Of a stretch of 64,000 nucleotides of DNA, positions 26,301 to 38,300 are shown one piece after another. The notes beneath the pieces were generated by a model. That model saw nothing but the letters and a program-made list of their open reading frames with translations, did not search any database and had not been told where the DNA came from. Numbering within the stretch: position 1 is the first letter of the stretch; every line of letters begins with the position of its first letter. Where the stretch lies: NCBI GenBank assembly GCA_963383645.1, contig OY726562.1, positions 1,865,001 to 1,929,000 of the forward strand, written 5' to 3'. A program made the translations under genes and the position numbers. The stretch is from Muscardinus avellanarius (Eukaryota; Chordata; Mammalia; Rodentia; Gliridae).

Positions 26301-29300
26301 CTATGTGCATCTCTTTCTTTTGCCATGCAAACTGTTTGTTATTATATGACTGTGAATTAAAAGTCATTAATTCTGTTTTTAAATTTATGCCCCGCAAAAC
26401 TGTAGCCTACACTTAGGTACTGACAATAAAGGAAACATCTCTGATTGTGGTGACGGTTATTGTTTATTTTACGAGCACGTTGCCAGGCTTTGGGGAATAG
26501 TACCTTAGTCATATGTCGGTTCGTAGTTTTGTGTGGATAATTCATACCACCTTTAAGTGCCTTCCCTCCCCCGCACAAAGGATTTACATTCCATTAAAGT
26601 TTTTTTTTAAATAAAGTTATTGAGGCACAACTTACAGACAGTAAATTCACCTTTTTAAAGTTGAATGGTTGCCGGGCGTGGTGGCGCACGCTTGGGAGGC
26701 GGAGACAGGAGGATCGCTCAGGTTCGAAGCCAGTTGTGCTGGCGTAAGAGACCCTGTTTCAAAAATCTAAAATAGGTCTGGGAGTGTATCCTGTTGGTAG
26801 AAGGGCTTCTAGGAACCCCAGTACCACCAAAAAATAAATAAAATAATAAATAAATAAATAAATAAAGTTGAATGGTGCCAGGCAGGCAATCCTAGTACTC
26901 GGGAGGCCGAGACAGAAGGGTCACGAGTTCCCAGCCAGCCTGAGCAACTAGCAAGGCTCTCAGTAACTTAGGCCCTATTTCAGAGGAAAAAGGACTGGGG
27001 GTGTAGCTCAGAGGTAGAATGCCCCTGGGCTCAGTCCTCAGTACCAAAAAATAAAAAAGTGAAAAAAACAGCTGGGCATGGTGGCCCACGCTTGTAATCC
27101 CCACACTTGGGAGGCAGAGACAGGAGGATTGCCCAGGTTTAAAGTCAGGCTCGCTGGCTTAAGAGACCCTGTTTCCAAGTAACAATATAAAAAATAGGTC
27201 TGGGAGTATAGTCCGGAGATAGAAGGGTTTCCAGGAACCCCAGTATCAACAAAAACAAAAACAAAAAACAAAGAAAGTTCCATGGCTTGGGTTTTAACAA
27301 ATGCTATGTATATTTATGTAGCTATTGTTACTAGTAAAAATAAAGAACATTTCTATTACCTGGAAAATTCCTTTATGTTTTTTGCAGCCAGCCAACCTCT
27401 CCCACGTACAACCACTGATCTGCTGTCTGTCACTTCAGATCAGTTTGTTCAGCTTTGTTTTGCTGGAGGAAGTGCACAGTCGAGAGCACTGGGTATATGG
27501 CAGGGCACAGGTTTCTGGGTCTGGCTGTGCCGCGCGTTAGCGCTTACATGCTGCTGGGCCAGTACTGCACCAGGGCCAGCTTCTCCTCCAGCTCATTCAA
27601 GGAGATGGCACCACTTTCTTCTGACCTCAGCCTCACCAGCATCACCACATGGGTGTTTTAAGAGAAAAAAATTACATTTGGCCGGGTGTGTGGCACACGC
27701 TTGTTGTCATCCCAGCATTGGGGAGGCTGAGACTAGAGGGTTGGGGTTTGCGGACAGCCTCAGCTACTTAGTGAGGCCCTTTGCAACTTACTGAGACCCT
27801 GTTTCAAAATAAAGAATAAAAAAATAAAAACAGGGCAGAGGGTGTAGCTCGGAGGTCGAAAGCCCCGGGTTCCATGCCCAGACCCTCAAAAGAAAAGGAA
27901 TCACAGTTGTGTCCGCTGTCCCTCGTCTTGGGGCCACAGCGTCTACAGGTGATGTACTTGTGTGTGTGGTTCTCGTAGTTTTAGTTAAGTAAGACGTACG
28001 TAAGTGTAAAAGAGTGAGCTCCTGGTGACGAGTTCCTGGTCCTGTCCTCTCTGTTGTAGCTGAGTTGCATTCCTGGGCCTTGTCCACCCTCAGATGACTT
28101 GAAGTACACCATGACGCGTGTGGCGGTGGACGGGGCTGATGTCTACCTCGTGGAACACGGTTGTGCAACCAACATCAAGGTTAGTGTCTGTCTCTTCCCT
28201 CAGCAGCGTAATCATCTGCCCTGTTACGAAACCAGACTTCGTAGCTTGAAATACAACACGCATTTGTGGTTTGCTTTCTCGCAGACGACCACACAGTTTG
28301 AGAATTAGCTTCCTAATTCTGACTCATTTTTTCTTCCAGTGTTATTTTTTTAAGTACTGTGGCCACTCTTTTACTCTGGCTGAGTTGTTGTAGCGGTTAC
28401 TTTAGGAAAGGACACATAGTAGCAGGTTACCTTTATGTCAGTGATGTAAGCAGCTGTGTTTTTAGGATTCTGTTTTGAGTATCTTTGGGTCTTCTACATT
28501 TCTATTCCTGCCTGGCTCCTGTCTGCTTTCCGGGCTGCTGTTTGGAATGTAGCTCTGCCAGGTTGTCTGTGACGTTATCGCTGACTGTCCGTCTAACCCT
28601 CCTGCTCTGTCCCTTGGTATCTGCACTCCTGTCCTATCCTGCTCTCCTTGTGTCCGTGCATTTCCTTTTCCTTTCTCATTTTTTCCTTGTTCTTCTTCAC
28701 CTCTGTTATTTCCCTTTCTCTTCACCTCCCGCCATCTCTACAGAGCAGAACGTCAGTTCTGTAGGTGATGCTAGCTTCCTTAGAAACGCAGCAGTTAGAG
28801 TTTTGCCTCCTTTTCTCCACCTGGCTTTAGATGGGCGCCATCCGCGTCGCGAGCTGTAACCTGCACAGTCAGTCCGTTGGGGAAGGAATCAGTGCTGCGG
28901 TTCAGGATGTGCAAGTGAGGCAGCACATGGAGCAGGCGAGCGGCGGCAGAGCGGGACCTCAGCCTGCAGTGCTGCGGAGGGCCTGCTGGCTGGAAGCCGG
29001 CTCCGCCAGCTTGGGGCTCATCACCGTCGATGTGGCCTTAGCTGCCGAACATCACTCCAAACACGAGGCTCAGAGACACTTCCTGGAAACTCACGATGCC
29101 AGGACGAAGAGGTGAGTGGGAGCGGTAAGAATGGCAGTCGTCCCTCTGCTCCAAATGGAGTAAGAACTTGTAAAACAGGCTTGCTATGATTATGCTGCTG
29201 TACCTCCATAGCTATATAAGAGCTTGATATTTAAATAGACACGTCATCTCGACGTAGTTCGGTTGCTGCACATAACACCACCTGCTGATGTTTCTCTAAG

Positions 29301-32300
29301 TCCGTGCTAAGAATGACCGCAGACAGCGGCCTACAGAGTATTTCCCTTTTTTGCTTACCTGGTGCTCCACGTCCACTCGGGTCCCGGCACTATGGCGCTG
29401 GCAGCGTACCCACAAGCTCCAGGGTGGGCCTCCCAGGCTGCAAGCACAGCGCCGGTGCCTCCACCTGAGTCTGTGGGTCCTGAGGACGTGGCCATGTTTG
29501 CCTCTTACATGTAACTCATTGCTTTGACAATGTCTGTGTTTGATCCATCCCCATCCCGCTCCATTATATGGTTAATATGTGTTTCTTTAAAAATACAGGA
29601 AACTACTGCCGGGCATGGTGGCGCATGCTTGTAATCCCCGCGCTTGGGAGACAGAGACAGGAGGACCGTGCAGGTTCCAAGCCAGCCATGTGTGCTGGCT
29701 TAGGAGACCCTGTTTCCAAATAAAAAATGTAAAAATAGGTCTGGGAGTGTAGCCCGGAGGTAGAAGGGCTTCCAGGAACCCCAGTACCACCAAAAAAATA
29801 AATAAATTAATTAAATAAAATAAAAGTTCAGAAATACAGGAAACTACTAAGAAACAGGAAAACTGGTCAGAACCCTACTAAACAGAATGTTGATGTATTT
29901 TTTACAGTATTTTTGGCGTGTTTTTCTTTTACTGGCATTCATCTTGTACTTAAAATTCTGCGTGTTTGTATTAAAGTTTTATCCTAAGCATCTGTCCACG
30001 ATTGAAAATTTTTATCCAGACCTCTTCAAACAGATGGTAATACTCCACCAGAAAGACACACTGTGCTTTTCTTGGCCAGTGTTGTGGTATTAAAAGCTGC
30101 TGGGGGTGGCGGTGCACGCTTGTAATCCCAGCATTTGGGAGGCTGAGACCAGAGGATCGCGGTTCGCGGATAGCCTCAGCTACTTAGTGAGGCCCTCTGC
30201 AACTCAGTGAGACCTGGTTTCAAAATAAAGAATAAAAAAAAAAAAAAATAGGGCAGGGGGTGTAGCTCGGAGGTTAAATGCCCCTGGGTTCCATCCCCAA
30301 ACCTGCAAAAAGAAAAAAGACAAAAACCAAAAAACTCAGGTTGCTTCTGTTTTCCTGTTGTAAATGGCAGTGAGGGAGCCTCTTTGCATGTGGAATCGTT
30401 TCATGCACATTTTGACTGTTTCCCTTAAGTAGCTGGCTGGGAGGGGACGAATGGGTAAGCACTGGGACTTCTGATGTGCATTGCCAAGGTACACCCCTTC
30501 CCTAAACAGATTTCAGTGTATACCCGTGGGTTTTAGGGGAGTCCCTGTCTCGCCGCACTTGATAGCTCTCGAGTGCGTCTTGTTGACTGACAGGCAACAT
30601 TGCCTCACTTAGCATTTATATGCTTCTCAGAGATTTTATGTACTCTAGCGACTTTTCTTCCTTATTAGTCAGTGTCTTAATTTTAGTTTATATTTACTTA
30701 TTGGAATCTTAGAATCTTCCTTAAAATTTTTTTATTGTTCTTCTTACGTTACTTGGGAATGAACCCAAGGATCTTCTACCACTGAGCTACTTCTTAGTTC
30801 TTTTTTTCGTTTTGAGGTACGGTCTCACTGTGTTGCTCAGGCTGGCCGCGCACTTGTGACCCTCCTGCATCCGCCTCCTGAGTTGAGGAGCTTGCAGGCA
30901 TGTGTCACCAGGCCCAGTTTTTCTTACTGATATGAAGAGCTTAAATTACGACCTATTTTGGTGATACTTACTGCTAGTGTTTTCTAGTGTATCCTATCTT
31001 TTAATTTGTTTTTATTTTTATCCAGATGTAAGTTTTATGTATTCAAATATGGCTGTCTTTCCCATTGTAATTTCTTGTACCAGTTCAAGAAAATACTCCT
31101 TTTCTAGTAAACAAGTGCCATTTATATTATTTCTTTCATCTGCTTTTATGTTAATATAAAACTTAAATCCTTCTTGATTTTATGTGGGGTTATATGTATT
31201 AATCTAGATTAAAGCGTAGAGAGATTTCTCTACAAATACCTACTTAAATAGAAAACATTTACAACGAATATGTTTTCATTTCTCCATTTTATAATATGTT
31301 TAGTTATGTTCATCTGTTAATTTTCCCAAAAGAATTTGAGGGCATTTTTTTCTTTTAGTTAAAACAATTCTGTTGAGCTTTTTATTAAGATGACATTAAT
31401 TTTTAAAGTTAATTTATGAAGACAGCTTATAAGTATGAAAATTCACGTATGGTGAATGTTGAAAAGAACTTAGGTTCGGCACGGACCTCAGCTTCGTCCC
31501 CAGCTGGAAACGCAGTTGGCTTCTTGTTGCTCAGGAAGCCAGCCAGTGTGACACAGAGGTCTCTCCCTGCGTCAGGTGGGCTGTGGCTGCTTATGCCTGC
31601 AATCCCAGGACTTGGGAGGCTAAAGCTGAAGTTCGCAGGTCCCAGGCTAGTCGCAGAAATTTAGCAAGACCCTTCTTCAAAATAAGAAAAAGTAAAATAG
31701 GGCTGGATCGTGGCTTGGAATAGAATGCTGTTGGGTTCAATCCCCAGTACTAAATATATACATAACATTTATTTTTAATAGAAAACTGAGTCCTTTGAGA
31801 ATGTTTATTGCTGTTTAAAACTGGGCCTAAATACCTGAGTTTTGCATATGCTACTCTTAATGCTTTGTTTTTGAATGCATGCTTTATCTGCATTAGTACC
31901 ATTCCTACTTATTTCCATTTCACTGTAATAAGACTCTTGAAAGGCAAAGTAATCTAAGAAGACATTGCTTGGAAGAAATAACCCTTTATAGCCGGGCATG
32001 GTGGCACACGCTTGTAATCCCAGCATTCGGGAGGCTGAGACCTGGAGGATCGCGGTTCACGGACAGCCTCAGCTACTTAGTGAGGCCCTCTGCAACTCAG
32101 TGAGACCCGGTTTCAAAATAAAGAATAAAAAATAGGGCAGGGGGTGTAGCTCGGAGGTCGAATGCCCCTGGGTTCCATCCCCAGACCTGCAAAAAAAAAA
32201 AAAAAAAAAAAAAGAAAGAAAGAACCCTTTATTTTTATGTTTACTTTGTCTTAAAAGATGTCAACAATTATCTGCCAAAGTTTCTTATTTCTTGGTGAGC

Positions 32301-35300
32301 TTGTTTGTGCTCTGGTTGTGTCTGTTCTGGATTCCGCAGGCTGTGGTTCTTGTGGCCAGATGGTACCCTGAAGAGTAAGAGGTGCAGAACCAAGTGTGGC
32401 TGCCTCGGAGGCTGCAGGTTCTTTGGTGGCACCGCGGCTGGCCTCGACTTCTTCAAGCTGGAAGAGCTGACCCCTTCCAGCAGCTCTGCGTTCTCCAGCA
32501 CAAGCGCAGAGTCCGACATGTACTATGGGCAGTCTCTGCTACAGCCGGGAGAATGGATTATTACCAAAGAGGTGCCCAAAACCATAGACGGTAATGAAAC
32601 TCGTGCTTTTTCCATGCTGATCTTTCAGTGCCTTCATCCCTGCGCCATCGTGAGAGTCCAGGGTTACGTGGTCCACCTCACTTGGTTTTGTAGTAGTGTG
32701 GGTAGGGTTTCCTATGCTCTGCGCTTGTCTTGCTGGTGTCTTAACTCCAGCGGGATTGTTTCAGTTATACATAGCCATAGCAGGCCTGCTGTTCAGATCT
32801 GTTGTGGACATGGGGCCTTTCCTTGCAAAGCTTAATCTGAATACATCTGCATGTGTGGCCCTACAGCCCAGCTGCCAGAGATATTCTTAGGAAGAACTGT
32901 CCTTCAGCTTTGTTTTACCAGCTTATTTTTACAGGAAATAATAACATTATTGGTCTCATGTCGCCAACTACTTTTGTAAGGTATTTTCCCTCCTTATCCC
33001 TAAAATCAAATGTCACCAAGAAGAATCTGGCCTTTGAGTCTCCTGACAGCTTTGCAGATACACCAGTTTGGTGTGAGTAGCATACATGGCTTTAAGCGCA
33101 TTCGATCAATTGTAACTAGTGTCTTTTCTCCATAGACTTTGGAAATGGGTTTCCTTTGATTTCTTATTGCACATTCCTGACATTAACTATATCACTTCCT
33201 GCTCACGATGCCGTACTGCAGAGATATGACGTGGAGAAGGGGCTGGATGTCTCGCCAGAATGCAGTCTCTGGCATTCACTGGCTCTTTTACCGTTGTGGC
33301 ACTGTTGATGGTAGAATCATTCCTGCCTGGATCCCAAGTCTGCGAGCCTTCTCACCAATGGGAAGTGAGGCATTTCTCTCCCTTCCAAAGCTCCCTCTCC
33401 CAGGTAGCGCGGAGGTGGCCATGGAGAGGAGAGCTGAGGGAGCGCGTCTTGGCTCTCCTGCCTCGGGGCCCTCCCATCTGTGCCTCTGCTCGCAGGCAGC
33501 ACTTAGCTTCTGCAGCAAACAGGACAGACCATTTAAAATTAATCAACCTATTCAGATGTGTGGTGCTCTTGGTGTTATTTTTGAAAGTTTCCCGTAAGTG
33601 TGAATTTTCCCTATATGGGGGATGGAACACAGCACCTTGTGCATGCTTGGCATGCACTCTACCACTGAGCTACCGCTCAGCCCTGAAACTTTTAACACAA
33701 AGTATTGAAAAAGAAAAGGAAAAGGTCACCAAGGACTCTGGTGCATACTTCGTAGGTATATTTCTGTAGTGTTAATGCTTCGTAAAAATAATTATACTTA
33801 AAAATAGAAATCTAGTCCCAGTCACTTTGGAAATGTTTATGCTCACTGGTCCTGCATTTCTCCTTGCACAGGTAATGTGAGTGGGATGAAAAGGAAGGAG
33901 TGGGAGAGCAAGTCACTGGGAGTGGAAGTGGAGAGGAAGGCGCAGCACCTCAGCCTGCAGGTGCCCCTGCGCTCCCACAGCTCCTCCTCCTCGGAGGAGG
34001 AGAACAGCAGCTCCAGCGCCGCGCAGCCTCTGCTGGCAGGCGAGAAGGAGAGCCCCTCCTCTGTGGCTGGCGACCACGCGGCTCAGAGCGAGCTCTTGCC
34101 CGGCGCGAAGCGAGATGACGGCCAGGGAAGGTCAGCGTTCAGTTAGATTTAGAACTGTGATCCTAATTGGACACTTCTTCCCTCTCTGCTCTCTTACTAG
34201 CACATTTTTTCTTGGGCTTGAACATATTTTGAGAAATGTCTGTCATTTCAGATATTACAAAATGAAAAAAAAAAATGAAATAAGTAGTTCTTGCATCCCA
34301 CCACCAAAGTGGGTCATTGTGGCTGCGTCGAGCAGTCTCCCTGGTCTGGTGGGGTCCTGGTCCTCTTCGCTTCTGGAGAGTTGACCGCTCCCTTCTCTGG
34401 CCGCACACTTGCCTCTTGGCATGACGGCACATTTCACGGCCTGCTCCTGGCCCTGGCTGTCCCTCCTCAGTCCCCACCGCTGGGTGTCCGTGTCTCCTTC
34501 CTTCTTTTTCTGGTCCTTGAGGCCTGCCATGTGTTGCGTCTTATTCCTTGGAATTTCATTTCCATGCCTTTTCTTCACTTATTCTTCCTATTACCCTAGC
34601 GGTCCTCAATAGTTTGGCTTCAGTTGTGATCTTTAGTAACAGCTTTAGGATGTAAACCTTCAGCCAAAACCTACCAGCCAGAGTATATTCTTGATATTTC
34701 TACATAAACACCGTAAGTCGAACATACTAAAAAAATGACCTATAACTCTAACTTGTTGCACTTCATTAGACGACACTACTGTGTCAGTTGCTGCGTTCGT
34801 TGCTAAGGGCTGTCTATGACTTTCTGTCCTTCAGTCCCTCCCTGCCAGGGGTCCCTGGTGCATCTTGCCACTCAAGCTTTGAAGGCGTGGGAGGAGCCCT
34901 GTGGCAGTGCACCAGCGCCTGCAGATGCTGGCAGAAGCACGCCCTTGTTGGCTTGGCTTGCTTCCCTGCTTCTTTTCTTTCTTGTCCTGAGGGTTGTACC
35001 CAGGGCATTCTGCCTCTGATCTACATTCCCCAGCCATATACATTCATACACCTGTTCATACGTGTGTGTGTGCATGTGCGTGCACACGCACGTGAATTTT
35101 TTTAAATTTTGAAAGAAGGTCTTACTAAGCTGCTGATAGCCTAAGTTGCTGAACCTGGCCTCCAACTTGGGATCCTCCTGTCTCAGCCTCCCAAGTACTG
35201 GGATTATAGGTGTTTGCCACCACTCCCAGCTTCTATAAATACTTATTTAAGTTGCCTCAGAATTGGAACTATATGGAGAATTTGAACACATTGTATTGTT

Positions 35301-38300
35301 TTACTACGCTGGGTGTTATAAAGTTTTAGATTTTTTTATATTTGTAAAATGATCAAAATTACTAAAAAGATTTTATAGGTATCTTTCTATATTTAAATTA
35401 TATGATGCACCGAAAAGATTAATAGCTTTGCTTTCTGTTTTAGTATTCCTACAGAAATTTCAGCGAACAGCCCTGTGTCTCCTAACACACAGGATAAGTC
35501 CGTAGGTCAGTCTCCTCTCAGATCTCCTCTGAAGCGACAGGCCTCTGTGTGTTCTGCCCGGCTCGGAAGCACCAAGAGCCTAACTGCTGCCTTTTACGGG
35601 GACAAGCAGCCTGTGGCAGCTGGAGTGCAGTTCAGTAGTGACGTCTCTCGGAGTGACGAGAACGTCCTCGACTCGCCCAAGCAGAGGAGGAGTTTCGGCT
35701 CCTTCCCCTACACTCCGTCAGCGGACTCCAGCTCATTCCATCAGTATCGGTCGATGGACTCCAGCATGTCGGTGGCGGACAGTGAGGCCTACTTCTCTGC
35801 AGCCGAGGAGTTCGAGCCCATCAGCAGTGACGAAGGTCCCGGGACGTACCCCGGTCGGAAAAAGAGGAGGAAGCAGGTGCAACAGGCGGACTACAGCAGG
35901 GGCTCCATCTATCACAGCGTGGAGGGGCCGCTTGCCGCGCACGGGGAGAGCCCTGCAGACTTCCGCGCGCCGCCCTTCAAGGCGCACCCTTCCCAGGCTT
36001 CCTTTGTGTCTGCCCTGGGAGGAGAGGAGGACGCTGCAGAGCGGCTGTATGTGGGGGAAGGGGAGAGGCTGGGGGAGGCTGAGCACGCCACCTCCCAGCA
36101 GCCTGTGATGAGCTGCTACCAGACCTACCTGACCCAGTCCCAGGTGCTCAATTGGGCAGTCAAGCACCCAGCCAACAAGAGGACCTCCAAGTCCTCACTG
36201 CACCGGCCGCTGGACCTGGACACGCCCACCAGCGAAGAGAGCTCCGCATCCTTGGAGCCGCTTTCTGTCCCAGCCTTTAAGGTAGAAAAACGGGCGTTGT
36301 TTCCACCAACACACCTATTTAGGAGATCCGATTTTTTTTTTTTTTTTTTTTTTGGATGGTACTGGGGATGGAACCCAAGGGCCTTCTACTTCCGGGCTAC
36401 ATTCCCAGACCTATTTCATATTTTATTTGGAAACAGGGTCTCTTAAGCCAGCTGAGGCTGGCTTTGAACCTACACGATCCCCCTGTCTCAGCCTCCCAAG
36501 GACAGGGATTACAAGCGTGTGCCACCACACCCGGGTTTAGGAGATCAGGTTTTTAAGATGTTGTTTTCAAAACCACTCAGCTATTTCAGAAAGAAGTCAC
36601 AGCTTTATGCACAACAGGGTTATTGACCAGTATCGTCATCTAAGCAGGTTGAGGAATAGTTTAGGATTTTATTGTAGTAGTCTAGTAAATTAACATACAG
36701 TCTAATTCTCCAATCACGCTGGGCGTAGTTGTGCATGATTGTAGTCCCAGTACTTGGGAGGCTGAGGCAGAATTGCAGGTTTGCGGCCAGCCTCAGCTAC
36801 TTAGTGTGGCCCTCTGCAACTCAGTGAGACCCTGTACATCCAAGCTGTAGCTTGGATGTAGACTGTCCTGGGTTCCATCCCCAGACCACACAAAGACGTA
36901 GAAATTGGGGGGGTGTTGGGGACTTATCCCAAAGGCATTCTGCCTCTGAGCTACACTCCCAGCCCTTTTTACTTTTGTTACTTTGAAACAAGGTCTTGGT
37001 CAGTTACTGATGCCGTTCTCGATCTTGCAATCTTCCTGTCTCGGCCTCCCAAGTACTGGGATTCTGACTTTTTCCACCACACCCAGCTAACTTGATCTTC
37101 ATGTTCTTCCTACTAATCCCTAGCTGCTTCCAGTTAGGCCTGGTTAAATGTTGCTTGATAATTCAGTTTTCAGCATAGTGTGAACGGGATTATTGCCCGT
37201 TTCTGTATTGTATTCTGCAAATGACTTTTTCAGAAAGCTAAAAACACCTCAAAATAAACCTAGTGACGAACAGTAGCAATGATGAATTGTAGGAGGAAAT
37301 TCTCTGATAAAGGCCAGAATTCAGTAGAATTCAGCAGGGAGCACCTTGTGCTCAAGGCTGTCTGCGTTGAGCGGCCTCACGTGGCCCCAGGTGTGCAGGC
37401 GGGCACACATACTTGTGTAGACGTGGGTTTTGAAGGGTCTAGTTCTAACGTTGAGCCATTTGGGTCCAGCCATTGGTTGTGTGCTGCTGTGTGCCAGGCG
37501 TTTGGTGCAGTGGAGGGGGAAGCAGCACCAGCTGCAGTGGAGGCGGTTGAGACAAGCAGATCCGCCTGCATCCTGGGGTGGGGGTGAAAGCCCTCCAGGG
37601 AGCAGGAGCAGAGGGTGAACAGTGGGGCCGCCCACAGGGTGGACCTGTGCACGGGGTGGACGTGCCGGGTCCGGCTGGGGAGGAGCGCGATGGGAGGATT
37701 AGGGCTGTGCCTTCTGCGGAGCGGAGGCCGAGGCTACCTGCAGCCAGTCCTCGGTGGGAAGGTCCCGGCCTGAGGACCAGCGAACGGAGCGGGAGACAGC
37801 TTCCATAGCCCATGTCATTCCTACCTAGAGTCCAGGACACCTGCATTCACATTTTAGTTTAGTTTTGTTGAGAAACCCTCGAGCGCCGTAGGGAGATGAG
37901 GTGTGATATGTCCTTTGGCTGCTGAGTGGAACTGGATCTTCAGGAAGCGAGAGGGAGAGGGTGCTGGCAGGCAGGCTGGTGTGCGTGTGGGGCCGGGCTG
38001 ACTTGAGCGTCCCAGGCGGGCTCCGGGAGCGGGGAGGCCGACGACAGCCCGAGGACAGCCGCCTGGGCTCTTAAGGCTCTGCCCGCTGCTGCCTCCTCGC
38101 CTCACCTCCCACACCAGGACTTTACAAGGCTCTCTAGTCCACGCAGAGGTGCACTGGCATCTGGGGTTCCCTGCAGAAAACTGAATTGTGCTTGCTGGCA
38201 GAACAGTGCTTGGGAGGACAGAGGTAGTATTTTGAAGTATATCTAGTTTGATAAGAGACTTGAGTAAGTCTCTGGAGAAGATGGGTCAAGGAATTCATGT

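Noticed and set aside
27282..27794. 170-codon + strand ORF
   Set aside because: Starts after a SINE tail and ends inside another SINE; the middle is not similar to anything I know and there is no supporting splice context.
32305..32835. 176-codon + strand ORF as a stand-alone gene
   Set aside because: It is exon 16 of BLTP1 plus read-through into both introns.
35475..36446. 323-codon ORF as an intronless gene
   Set aside because: It is BLTP1 exon 18 with read-through into the downstream SINE; the upstream boundary is a splice acceptor at 35443, not a start codon.
37279..37846. Cluster of 60-133-codon ORFs on both strands
   Set aside because: They overlap in several frames within the CpG-rich stretch; expected from base composition. 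Reported as a composition anomaly only.
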